This document shows positions 17,411-25,537 of a stretch of 64,000 nt of DNA, piece by piece. Every line of letters starts with the position of its first letter. Within the stretch, counting starts at the first letter, position 1. The position numbers and the translations under genes were made by a program. The notes below the pieces were generated by a model. The model worked only from the letters and a program-made list of their open reading frames with translations, was not told the DNA's origin and ran no database searches. Origin of the DNA: Brevundimonas subvibrioides (GTDB lineage Bacteria; Pseudomonadota; Alphaproteobacteria; Caulobacterales; Caulobacteraceae); assembly GCF_027271155.1 (NCBI RefSeq), contig NZ_CP114542.1:2465001-2529000 (forward strand), given 5' to 3'.

Positions 17411-17911
17411 ATGAGCTATGTCCCGCGCGCCGACCGCCCGATCGACAAGGCCGAGGCCTATCTTGAAGTCGAATCGGAAATTCTGGCGGTTCTGGAGGGC
17501 GAGACGGATCGGGTGGCCCGCATGGCAACGGTCGCATCGATGCTGGCAGACGCCTTCGACGACTATTTCTGGACCGGCTTCTACGTCGTCGATCCGGCCC
17601 GGGACCGCGAACTGGTCGTCGGCCCCTATCAGGGCACGCTGGGCTGCCTTCGGATCGCTTTCGGGCGAGGCGTGTGCGGAACGGCAGCGGAGACCCGACA
17701 GACCCAGATCGTCCAGGACGTCCACGCCTTTCCGGGCCACATCGCCTGCGACGGGCGTTCGGAGAGCGAGATCGTGGTCCCGGTGTTCGACGCCTCGGGG
17801 GTCCTGATCGCGGTATTCGACGTGGACGCGACGACGAAGGCGGCGTTCGACACGATCGATGCGCAGGCGCTGGAGCGGCTGATGGCCAGGGTTTTCGGAG
17901 CAGACGCTTGA
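17411..17911 (+). CDS. msrC: Free methionine-(R)-sulfoxide reductase, GAF domain
   Basis: This 166-residue GAF-domain enzyme reduces free L-methionine-(R)-sulfoxide using thioredoxin. The three catalytic or resolving cysteines sit at Cys79 (GCLRI), Cys89 (GVCG) and Cys113 (HIACDG). Their spacing of 10 and 24 residues equals that of E. coli fRMsr (84, 94, 118). The DYFWTGFYVVD entry and VVPVFDASGVLIAVFDVD exit are also family-typical. ATG 17411 is chosen because upstream in-frame sequence from 17234 is not conserved-looking. Its stop overlaps the start of the lyase gene downstream. Confidence 0.93.
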   Translation: MSYVPRADRPIDKAEAYLEVESEILAVLEGETDRVARMATVASMLADAFDDYFWTGFYVVDPARDRELVVGPYQGTLGCLRIAFGRGVCGTAAETRQTQIVQDVHAFPGHIACDGRSESEIVVPVFDASGVLIAVFDVDATTKAAFDTIDAQALERLMARVFGADA

Positions 17912-18747
17912 AGGCCCCGCTGGTCCGCAGTGTCCTTTTTCTGCCGGCGTCAAACCCACGGGCGATCGAGAAGGCGCGCGGGCTGAACTGCGACCTGGTT
18001 GTGCTGGATCTGGAAGACGCCGTCGCGCCCGATATGAAGGCCGAGGCCCGCGCGGCAGCCGTCGATGCAGTCCGGGCAGGCGGATTTCGCGGCCAGGTCG
18101 GGGTGCGGGTCAATGCGCCCGGCACCGCATGGGGCGAGGCCGATCTGGCGGCGCTGACAGGAGTCACCCTGGACTGGATCGTGGCCCCCAAGGTCGAGGA
18201 GGCCGGGACCGTCGATGCCTATGAGGCGCGAATGGCCGAGGGCGTTCGCCTGTGTGCGATGATCGAGACCCCTCGCGCCCTGCTGGACCTGCGCCGGATC
18301 GGGGCGGCGGGCGGTCCGCTGGGGGCCTTGATGCTGGGCGTCAACGATCTGGCCAAGGCGCTGGGAACCGGCCAAGCACCGGACCGGGAGCCGCTGAAGC
18401 CCTGGCTGGCGGCGACGGTGGCGGCTGCGAAGGCGCATGGGTTGCTGGCCATCGACGGCGTCTTCAACCGGCTGGACGACGCAGAGGGTCTGGCGGCCGA
18501 GTGCGCCCAGGGGCGTCTGTTTGGCTTCGACGGCAAGAGCCTGATCCATCCAGAACAGATCGACACCGCACACGCGGCCTTCTCACCCACCCCGGCCGAG
18601 GTGGCGGAGGCCCGGGCTGTCGTCGCGGCTTTCGCTGCCCCCGAGGCCGAAGGCAAGGGCGCGATCCGCGTGAATGGGGCGATGGCCGAGCGCCTGCATC
18701 TGGTCCAGGCGCAGGCGTTGCTGGACCGCGCGGCAGCGTGTGGGTAG
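17908..18747 (+). CDS. HpcH/HpaI-type CoA ester lyase (CitE-like)
   Basis: This 279-residue TIM-barrel protein belongs to the citrate lyase beta / malyl-CoA lyase group. Visible family features are RSVLFLPASNPRAIEKA at the N-terminus, DLVVLDLEDAVAP, the metal-binding glutamate in AMIETPRALLDL, and the C-terminal GFDGKSLIHPEQI. It probably cleaves or forms a beta-hydroxyacyl-CoA such as malyl- or citramalyl-CoA. The exact substrate is not decidable. No ATG fits: the best start is TTG 17908, inside a TTGA overlap with the msrC stop, which implies translational coupling. Confidence 0.85.
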   Translation: MKAPLVRSVLFLPASNPRAIEKARGLNCDLVVLDLEDAVAPDMKAEARAAAVDAVRAGGFRGQVGVRVNAPGTAWGEADLAALTGVTLDWIVAPKVEEAGTVDAYEARMAEGVRLCAMIETPRALLDLRRIGAAGGPLGALMLGVNDLAKALGTGQAPDREPLKPWLAATVAAAKAHGLLAIDGVFNRLDDAEGLAAECAQGRLFGFDGKSLIHPEQIDTAHAAFSPTPAEVAEARAVVAAFAAPEAEGKGAIRVNGAMAERLHLVQAQALLDRAAACG

Positions 18748-18799
18748 GAACGCGCCTTCGCTCGCGTGTCGCGGCCGATGAACGGGCCAGCCGTCGAAA

Positions 18800-20857
18800 G
18801 TGCCTGAGTTGCAAACACCCCCCCTTCGCCGCGCCTGGGTCTGCTCGCCCGGCATATGGGACGTGCCGTTCCTGAGGACGTTTCTTGACGATCTGTCGCT
18901 GCGGGCCAGCCCGCTGGCACCGGTGGAGACCGTTGTCGGTTGGGGTCTGAAGCCATCATCCCGAAGCGGACGCCGGCGCGCGGCACAAACAGGACTGCCC
19001 TATCTGGCGCTGGAGGACGGATTTCTGCGCTCCATCGGCCTGGGCGAGACCGGGGCGGCGTCGGTCAGTCTGGTCGTCGACGACCTCGGTATCTACTACG
19101 ACGCGACGCGGCCCTCGCGGCTGGAGCGGTGGATCGAGACGGCGGATGACTGGTGCGACGCCGCCATGCGGATACGGGCACGGGCGCTGATCGACCGGAT
19201 CGTCGAGACGGGAATTTCCAAGACCAACATGGGCGGGCCGCTGGACCGTTCGATCCTGCAAGACCGGCCGCGCATCCTGCTGGTCGATCAGACCGCGGGC
19301 GATGCCTCCATCGCCTGCGGTCTGGCCGGGCCGGAGAGCTTCGCGGACATGGTACGCACGGCCAAGGCCGAGCACCCGGACGCCCAGCTGATCGTGAAAC
19401 GGCATCCGGCGGTGGCCGCGGGCAAGAAGAAGGGATGCATCGTCGAGGCGGACCTGGAGGGCACCACGGTCCTTGACGCCGATGTGTGCCCGGCCGACCT
19501 GCTGGCCGAGGTCGATCAGGTCTGTTGTGTGACCTCGGCCCTGGGGTTCGAGGCCCTGATGCGCGGCCTGCCGGTCCGGTGTTTCGGGGCCGCCTTCTAC
19601 TCGGGCTGGGGCCTGACCACCGACGACGTCACGACCGGGCGGCGGGGCCTGGCGCGCGACATCGAGACCGTCGTGGCGGCGGCGATGATCCGGTACCCCC
19701 GATACGTCGATCCGGTCACCGGCCGCCGATGCGAGGTCGAGACGGCACTGGAACGGCTGGTCTCCCTGCGCGGCCGCGCCGAGCGACTTTCCGGATACTG
19801 GGCCGGGGTGGGGTTCTCTCCCGCCAAGCGGCCGCCTGTCCGGCGGCTGCTGAACGGCCCGCGCACGCGGCTGAGCTACTTTGGTAATCCGGTCAAAGCC
19901 GAGCAGAAGGCACAGGCCAGGTCGGGGCGGCTGATCTATTGGGCCGGCAAGGAAACGCCGGAAATCGCCGCGGTGGCGGCGGCGACGTCCGTGCCGGTTG
20001 TGCGGATGGAGGATGGCTTCATCCGCTCACGGGGGCTGGGCTCCGACTTCTTCGGCGCGCTGAGCGTCGCCCTGGACGACCAGGGCGTCTATTACGACCC
20101 GACCGGCCCGTCGCGGCTGGAGACCCTGATCGAGGGTGGCGGACAGTCACTGGACCTGCTGGCCCGTGCGGCGCGGCTGAGGGCGCGGGTCGTCGAGGCG
20201 GGGCTTTCGAAATACAATCTGGCAGGTGCCGCGGCGCGGCCGGACTGGCCTGCGGACCGGCGCAAGGTGCTGGTCGTGGGTCAGGTCGAGAACGACAGGT
20301 CGATCCTGAAAGGCTGCGGCGACATCCGCACCAACTCGGGCCTGGTCGCAGCGGCACGCGCGGACTTTCCCGAGGCCTTCCTGATCTATCGCAACCACCC
20401 CGACGTGATGAATGGCAACCGGCCGGGGAGGCTGGATACCTCGGCCATCCAGGCGGTCGATGCGACGGCGGACGGGCTGGACATCGTCGACTGCCTGGAC
20501 GCCTGCGACGTGCTGGCGACGCTGACCTCCCTCTCCGGGTTCGAGGCACTGCTGCGCGGCAAGGCGGTGGCGACCTATGGCCGGCCCTTCTATGGCGGCT
20601 GGGGCCTGACGACGGACGCCATGACCTTTGAGCGGCGGACGCGGCGAGTTGGTCTGGACGCGCTGGTCGCCGCGGCCCTGATCGAATACCCGATCTACGT
20701 CACGCCGGAGGGCTGGCCCTGCGAGGCGGAGGATCTGGTCGAGGCCCTGATTGCGGCGCGGAACGATCCGCCTCCGGCCGCGCCCTCGAACCAGATCGCC
20801 CGCTGGTGGAAGGGCATCAAGGCCAGTCTCGACCAGCGACCGCCACCGGCCTATTGA
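18800..20857 (+). CDS. kpsC: Capsule beta-Kdo transferase KpsC-like
   Basis: This 685-residue protein has two homologous halves (about residues 1-330 and 350-680). Each contains an ALEDGFLRS/RMEDGFIRSRGLG motif, a VVDDLGIYYD/ALDDQGVYYD motif, and an RCFGAAFYSGWGLTTD or ATYGRPFYGGWGLTTD motif. This duplicated arrangement is typical of KpsC, which builds the poly-Kdo linker on phosphatidylglycerol that anchors ABC-exported capsules. It is cytoplasmic and membrane-associated. The start is GTG 18800. The partner kpsS and the capsule exporter genes are not in the window. Confidence 0.9.
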   Translation: MPELQTPPLRRAWVCSPGIWDVPFLRTFLDDLSLRASPLAPVETVVGWGLKPSSRSGRRRAAQTGLPYLALEDGFLRSIGLGETGAASVSLVVDDLGIYYDATRPSRLERWIETADDWCDAAMRIRARALIDRIVETGISKTNMGGPLDRSILQDRPRILLVDQTAGDASIACGLAGPESFADMVRTAKAEHPDAQLIVKRHPAVAAGKKKGCIVEADLEGTTVLDADVCPADLLAEVDQVCCVTSALGFEALMRGLPVRCFGAAFYSGWGLTTDDVTTGRRGLARDIETVVAAAMIRYPRYVDPVTGRRCEVETALERLVSLRGRAERLSGYWAGVGFSPAKRPPVRRLLNGPRTRLSYFGNPVKAEQKAQARSGRLIYWAGKETPEIAAVAAATSVPVVRMEDGFIRSRGLGSDFFGALSVALDDQGVYYDPTGPSRLETLIEGGGQSLDLLARAARLRARVVEAGLSKYNLAGAAARPDWPADRRKVLVVGQVENDRSILKGCGDIRTNSGLVAAARADFPEAFLIYRNHPDVMNGNRPGRLDTSAIQAVDATADGLDIVDCLDACDVLATLTSLSGFEALLRGKAVATYGRPFYGGWGLTTDAMTFERRTRRVGLDALVAAALIEYPIYVTPEGWPCEAEDLVEALIAARNDPPPAAPSNQIARWWKGIKASLDQRPPPAY

Positions 20858-20890
20858 AGCACATCAGATCGACCCGAGCGGACGCCAAAC

Positions 20891-20932
20891 GTCCCTCAAG
20901 TAGCGAGCCTCCGCGAGGCGAGCGTTAGGGAC
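20891..20932 (+). promoter_or_regulatory. Hairpin that can mask the ketoacyl synthase ribosome-binding site
   Basis: GTCCCT (20891-20896) pairs with AGGGAC (20927-20932), and an inner GCCTC-CGC-GAGGC stem closes the middle. The outer right arm is the only good ribosome-binding site for the TTG start at 20939, so the fold could limit translation. It may equally be a mobile-type intergenic palindrome. Confidence 0.45.
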
Positions 20933-20938
20933 AACCAC

Positions 20939-22087
20939 TTGCCACACGCTGTTATCGCCGCCACCGGACTGTTCACCCCCGAACAGTCCATTTCCAACGC
21001 CGAACTGGTGGAGGCCTATAACGCCTGGGCCGAGCGATGGAACGCCGCCCATGCGGGCCAGATCGCCGAGGGCGATGTCGCGGCCCTGACGCCGTCGTCG
21101 GAGGCCTTCATCGAGAAGGCGTCGGGCATCAGGAGCCGGTTCGTCCTGGACAAGGCGGGCATCCTGGACCCCGAGCGGATGGCTCCGCACCTCGCCGAAC
21201 GGTCCAACGACGAGCTGTCGATCATGGCCGAAATGGCCGTCAAGGCGGCGCGGCAGGCGATCGAGGCCTGGGGCAAGCCGGTCAGCGAGATCGGCGCGGT
21301 CCTGTGCGCGGCCTCCAACATGCCCCGTCCCTATCCAGCCCTGGCGGTCGAGATCCAGCAGGCGCTGGGCATCGAGGGCTTCGGCTTCGACATGAATGTG
21401 GCCTGCTCCTCGGCCACCTTCGGTATCAAGACGGCGGCCGACTTCCTGGCCAACGACCCCACAAGGGCCGTGCTGATGGTCAATCCGGAGGTCTGTTCGG
21501 CGCACCTGAACTTCACCGATCGCGACAGCCACTTCATCTTCGGCGACGTCTGCACCGCCGTGATCGTGGAGTCGTCGGAGACGGCCGGGCCGGGCGGCTG
21601 GGACATCGTGGGTACGCGGCTGAAGACGGTGTTCTCCAACAATATCCGCAACAATTTCGGCTTCCTGAACCGCTGGGCCGGGGAGACGGGCGCGGCCGTC
21701 GGATCGGACCGCCCCGCTGGCCAGCAGGACGACAAGCTGTTCATCCAGCAGGGCCGCAAGGTCTTCAAGGACGTCGTGCCGATGGTGTCGGACATGATCG
21801 TCGACCATGCGGGCGATCTTGGTCTCGACCCCACGGCCCTGAAGCGCCTGTGGCTGCATCAGGCCAACATCAACATGAACTCGATGATCGGCCGCAAGGT
21901 CCTGGGCCGCGACCCGACCGAGGCCGAGAATGTGATCATCCTGGACGAATACGCCAACACATCCTCCGCCGGATCGATCATCGCCTTCCACCTGCACAAC
22001 GACGGGTTCGATGCGGGCGAGACCGGGCTGATCTGCAGCTTCGGGGCCGGCTATTCGGCGGGGACGGTCTTCGTCCGGAAGCGCTGA
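20939..22087 (+). CDS. Beta-ketoacyl-ACP synthase III family protein
   Basis: This 382-residue thiolase-fold condensing enzyme has the complete Cys-His-Asn triad: Cys156 in NVACSSATFG, His307 in WLHQANINMN and Asn340 in EYANTSSAGS. It looks closer to the longer FabH2-type enzymes of Pseudomonas (same N-terminal pattern TGL-TP-SISN-ELV and same RDSHFIFGD segment) than to the short housekeeping FabH. It probably condenses malonyl-ACP with an acyl-CoA primer. The start must be TTG 20939, as there is no upstream ATG and the conserved N-terminus begins there. It follows kpsC by 81 bases. Confidence 0.9.
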   Translation: MPHAVIAATGLFTPEQSISNAELVEAYNAWAERWNAAHAGQIAEGDVAALTPSSEAFIEKASGIRSRFVLDKAGILDPERMAPHLAERSNDELSIMAEMAVKAARQAIEAWGKPVSEIGAVLCAASNMPRPYPALAVEIQQALGIEGFGFDMNVACSSATFGIKTAADFLANDPTRAVLMVNPEVCSAHLNFTDRDSHFIFGDVCTAVIVESSETAGPGGWDIVGTRLKTVFSNNIRNNFGFLNRWAGETGAAVGSDRPAGQQDDKLFIQQGRKVFKDVVPMVSDMIVDHAGDLGLDPTALKRLWLHQANINMNSMIGRKVLGRDPTEAENVIILDEYANTSSAGSIIAFHLHNDGFDAGETGLICSFGAGYSAGTVFVRKR

Positions 22088-22200
22088 TCGCTCCGGCCAT
22101 CACGAATAGATGAGCCACCGAACACAGGGATGGCTTGCACTTCCGGTCGCAGTCTGTGACGTATCGGCCACCAAGACACCGAGCGGCACGGAGTCCCTTG

Positions 22201-22464
22201 ATGAGCGCAGCGCCCGCCAAATCCCCCGGCTTTCTGGAATCGCTCGCGCGGGACGTCGCGCTGGTGCTGAAATCGCTTGGCGGATCGGCCCATCAGGACA
22301 CGGTCATCGACTGTGTCAGGGCCCTCAAACGCTCGCGCGGCGAGCCGGTGACCCAGGACCTGGGCCCGGCCATCGTCCAGGCCTTCGAGGCGTTTTCGGA
22401 CTGGTTTGCCCGACCGTTCGGTGACGGATCGCGGCGCTGGGCGCTGATCGCCGAGCCCACCTGA
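22201..22464 (+). CDS. Small helical protein of unknown function
   Basis: I do not recognise this 87-residue product. It has no signal peptide or membrane segment and looks helical (SPGFLESLARDVALVLKSLGG, then a WFARPFGDGSRRWALIAEP tail). ATG 22201 is preferred because the longer frame from 22135 opens with non-conserved-looking sequence. It lies 113 bases after the ketoacyl synthase on the same strand and converges on ppdK. Confidence 0.6.
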   Translation: MSAAPAKSPGFLESLARDVALVLKSLGGSAHQDTVIDCVRALKRSRGEPVTQDLGPAIVQAFEAFSDWFARPFGDGSRRWALIAEPT

Positions 22465-22559
22465 CGAATGCCTCGCCCCTGCTGTGGACGGGGCTTCATC
22501 TTCTGTTCTCGACGGCGGTGCCGCCTGCGACCCGATCCAAGTGCGAGCCGGCGAGGGTC

Positions 22560-25238
22560 CTACCGATCCTTCTCGCGCTCCACGTTCAGCGCCGCCTGCG
22601 CCGCCGCCAGCCGTGCGATCGGCACGCGGTAGGGGCTGCAGCTGACATAGGCCAGGCCCACCTGCTCACAGAAGGCGATCGAGGCCGGGTCCCCGCCGTG
22701 CTCGCCGCAGATGCCCATCTTGATGTCCGGACGGACCGCCCCGCCCCGTTCGGCCGCGATGCGGATCAGGTCGCCGACGCCGTCCTGGTCCAGACGGACG
22801 AAGGGGTCGGTCTCGAAGATGCCCTTGTCCAAATAGGCCTGCAGGAAGCGGCCGGAGTCGTCCCGGCTGATGCCGAACGTCGTCTGGGTCAGGTCGTTGG
22901 TGCCGAAGGAGAAGAATTCGGCGTATTCGGCCAGGTCGCCGGCGCGCAGGGCGGCGCGCGGCAGTTCGATCATGGTCCCGACCAGGTAATCGACCGTGTC
23001 GCCGGCCTTGTCGAACACGTCCCGGGCCGTCCGATCGGTCAATTCGCGCAGATATTTCATCTCCAGACCCATGGCGACCAGCGGGTGCATGATCTCCGGG
23101 ATCGGGGCCTGTGCAGCCGTCTTCTTCACCTCCAGCGCGGCCTCCAGGATCGCGCGGACCTGCATTTCATAGATTTCGGGATAGGCGACGCCCAGCCGGC
23201 AGCCGCGGTGGCCGAGCATGGGGTTGGTCTCGTGAAGTTCGCGGGCCCGGCGCTTCAGCTTGGCGGCGTCGATCCCGGAGGTGGCCGCGAGCGCGTCGAT
23301 GTCCTCGTCGGTGTGAGGAATGAATTCGTGCAGCGGCGGATCCAGCAGCCGCACCGTGACGGGCAGGCCGGCCATGATGGTGAACAGCTCGACGAAGTCC
23401 GATTTCTGGAAGGGTTCGATCTTGGCCAGCGCCGTGCGGCGACCGGCCTCGTCGTCGGCCAGGATCATTTCGCGCACGGCGGCGATCCGGGCCTCGTCGA
23501 AGAACATGTGCTCGGTCCGGCACAGGCCGATGCCCTCGGCCCCGAAGCCGCGCGCGGTCCGGGCGTCCAGCGGGGTCTCGGCATTGGCGCGCACCTTCAG
23601 GCGGCGGACCTTGTCGGCCCAGGCCATCAGGGTCTGGAAATCGCCGGTCAGCTCCGGCTCGATCATCGCGACCGACCCTTCGAGCAACTCGCCCTTCGAG
23701 CCGTCGATGGTGATGATGTCGCCCGCCTTGAAGGTGCGACCGTGGGCGGTGAAGGTTCCGGCGTGCTCGTTGATCGACAGGGCGTTGATCCCGCACACGC
23801 AGGGGCGACCCATGCCGCGCGCGACCACGGCCGCGTGGCTGGTCATGCCGCCGCGCGCCGTGACGATGCCGCGCGCCGCGTGCATGCCGTGGATGTCTTC
23901 GGGGCTGGTTTCCTCCCGGACCAGGATGACGGCGTCGCCCAGCTGACCCAGCCGCTCGGCCTCATTGGCGTCGAACACGATCCTGCCGGTCGCGGCACCC
24001 GGGCTGGCGGGCAGGCCGGTGGCGATCACGGAGCGGGTCGCGTTGGGATCCAGGGTCGGGTGCAGCAGCTGGTCCAGCGCCGACGGCTCGACCCGACTGA
24101 TCGCCTCTTCCTGCGAGATCACGCCCTCTGCCGCGAGGTCGACGGCGATCTTCAGCGCCGACTTGGCGGTGCGCTTGCCGTTGCGGGTCTGCAGCATCCA
24201 CAGCCGGCCCTGTTCGACCGTGAACTCGATGTCCTGCATGTCGCGGTAGTGGGTTTCCAGCTTGCCGACGACGTCGACGAACTGGGCGAAGACCGTGGGC
24301 ATGGCCTCTTCCATGGAGGGGGCGGTCTCGCCCATCTCCTCGCGGCCAATCCGGGTCAGCGATTGCGGCGTGCGGATGCCGGCGACGACGTCCTCGCCCT
24401 GGGCGTTGATCAGGAACTCGCCGTACAGCCGCGCCTCGCCGGTCGAGGGGTTGCGGGTGAAGGCCACGCCGGTCGCCGAGGTCTCGCCCATGTTGCCGAA
24501 CACCATCGACTGGACGTTGACGGCCGTGCCCCAGCTTTCGGGGATGTCGTGCATGCGGCGATAGAATTTCGCCCGGTCGTTCATCCAGCTGGCGAAGACG
24601 GCCGAGACCGCCCCCCACAGCTGTTCGTGCGGATCCTGGGGAAACGGCTGGCCCAGCTCGCGCTCGACCACGGTCTTGTACGCTGCGACGACCTTTTCCC
24701 AGTCGGCGGCTGACAGGTCGGTGTCGACGGTGACGCCGAGGCGGTCCTTGTGGTCGTCCAGCACCTCCTCGAAGTCGTCGTGGGACAGGCCCAGCACGAC
24801 GTTGGAATACATGGTGATGAAGCGGCGGTAGGAATCGAAGGCGAAGCGGCGGTCGCCCGACAGTTTCGCCAGCCCCTCGACCGTCTCGTCGTTGAGGCCG
24901 AGGTTCAGCACCGTGTCCATCATGCCGGGCATGGAGGCGCGGGCGCCGGAGCGGACGGAGACCAGCAGCGGGTTGGACGCATCGCCGAAGGTCTTGCCGA
25001 CCACGGTTTCGACCTTGGCCAATCCTTCGGCGACCTGGTCATGCAAACCGTCGGGGTAGTTCTGGCCACTGGAATAGTAGTGGACGCACGCTTCCGTCGT
25101 GATGGTGAAGCCCGGAGGAACGGGCAGCCCCAGGGACGACATCTCCGCCAGATTGGCCCCCTTGCCCCCCAGCAGGTTCTTCATCGACGCGTCGCCATCG
25201 GCGGACCCGCCGCCGAAGCCGTACACCCACTGTGTCAT
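22560..25238 (-). CDS. ppdK: Pyruvate, phosphate dikinase
   Basis: This 892-residue enzyme interconverts pyruvate, ATP and phosphate with PEP, AMP and pyrophosphate. The N-terminal nucleotide-binding domain starts with MTQWVYGFGGG and KNLLGGKGANLAEM. The central swivelling domain carries the phosphohistidine in GGMTSHAAVVARGMG (about residue 460). The C-terminal PEP/pyruvate barrel ends with GICGEHGGDP and ISCSPYRVP-like VSCSPYRVPIARLAAAQ. The length is as expected. In Caulobacterales it helps control entry of carbon into gluconeogenesis. It is monocistronic as far as can be seen. Confidence 0.97.
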   Translation of the reverse strand: MTQWVYGFGGGSADGDASMKNLLGGKGANLAEMSSLGLPVPPGFTITTEACVHYYSSGQNYPDGLHDQVAEGLAKVETVVGKTFGDASNPLLVSVRSGARASMPGMMDTVLNLGLNDETVEGLAKLSGDRRFAFDSYRRFITMYSNVVLGLSHDDFEEVLDDHKDRLGVTVDTDLSAADWEKVVAAYKTVVERELGQPFPQDPHEQLWGAVSAVFASWMNDRAKFYRRMHDIPESWGTAVNVQSMVFGNMGETSATGVAFTRNPSTGEARLYGEFLINAQGEDVVAGIRTPQSLTRIGREEMGETAPSMEEAMPTVFAQFVDVVGKLETHYRDMQDIEFTVEQGRLWMLQTRNGKRTAKSALKIAVDLAAEGVISQEEAISRVEPSALDQLLHPTLDPNATRSVIATGLPASPGAATGRIVFDANEAERLGQLGDAVILVREETSPEDIHGMHAARGIVTARGGMTSHAAVVARGMGRPCVCGINALSINEHAGTFTAHGRTFKAGDIITIDGSKGELLEGSVAMIEPELTGDFQTLMAWADKVRRLKVRANAETPLDARTARGFGAEGIGLCRTEHMFFDEARIAAVREMILADDEAGRRTALAKIEPFQKSDFVELFTIMAGLPVTVRLLDPPLHEFIPHTDEDIDALAATSGIDAAKLKRRARELHETNPMLGHRGCRLGVAYPEIYEMQVRAILEAALEVKKTAAQAPIPEIMHPLVAMGLEMKYLRELTDRTARDVFDKAGDTVDYLVGTMIELPRAALRAGDLAEYAEFFSFGTNDLTQTTFGISRDDSGRFLQAYLDKGIFETDPFVRLDQDGVGDLIRIAAERGGAVRPDIKMGICGEHGGDPASIAFCEQVGLAYVSCSPYRVPIARLAAAQAALNVEREKDR

Positions 25239-25370
25239 CCATAGTCCCCTGAGGTCGCGTCGAGATCGGCGGGTAGGCCCCGCTCGGTCGGCCTGACTAA
25301 CGCGCCCGGCGCGCGAAGGCGAGACCGGGATGTAACAAAGGGTGATGAGGAGGGTTGGTTCCGTGCTGAA

Positions 25371-25537
25371 CCCTCTCCCAGAGGGAGAGGGCTTGAGCGC
25401 ATGAGCGCGCAGCGATCATCCTTGCGCGAAAGGGTGAGGGGTCATGCCCTCACCGGTTCGCACCTTAACCCCTCACCCTTTCGGCTGGCGCATCGCTGCG
25501 CTCCGCGAGCCTCAAGCCCTCTCCCGCCAGGAGAGGG
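25371..25537. repeat. Long imperfect inverted repeat with terminal hairpins
   Basis: Two arms of about 58 bases (25385-25442 and 25468-25525) are near-complementary. Both share GAGAGGGCTTGAG, CGCAGCGAT and GAAAGGGTGAGGGGT in the same order, around a 25-base centre. Each outer end also forms its own small hairpin (25371-25391 CCCTCTCCC-AGA-GGGAGAGGG; 25517-25537). It fills the ppdK-glyS spacer and abuts the glyS stop codon. It has the look of a miniature non-coding mobile or REP-type element. No transposase is encoded. Confidence 0.75.

Noticed and set aside
22518..24713. 731-codon plus-strand open frame opposite ppdK
   Set aside because: It is histidine, arginine and aspartate-rich shadow sequence with no family match. 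ppdK on the minus strand has all catalytic motifs.
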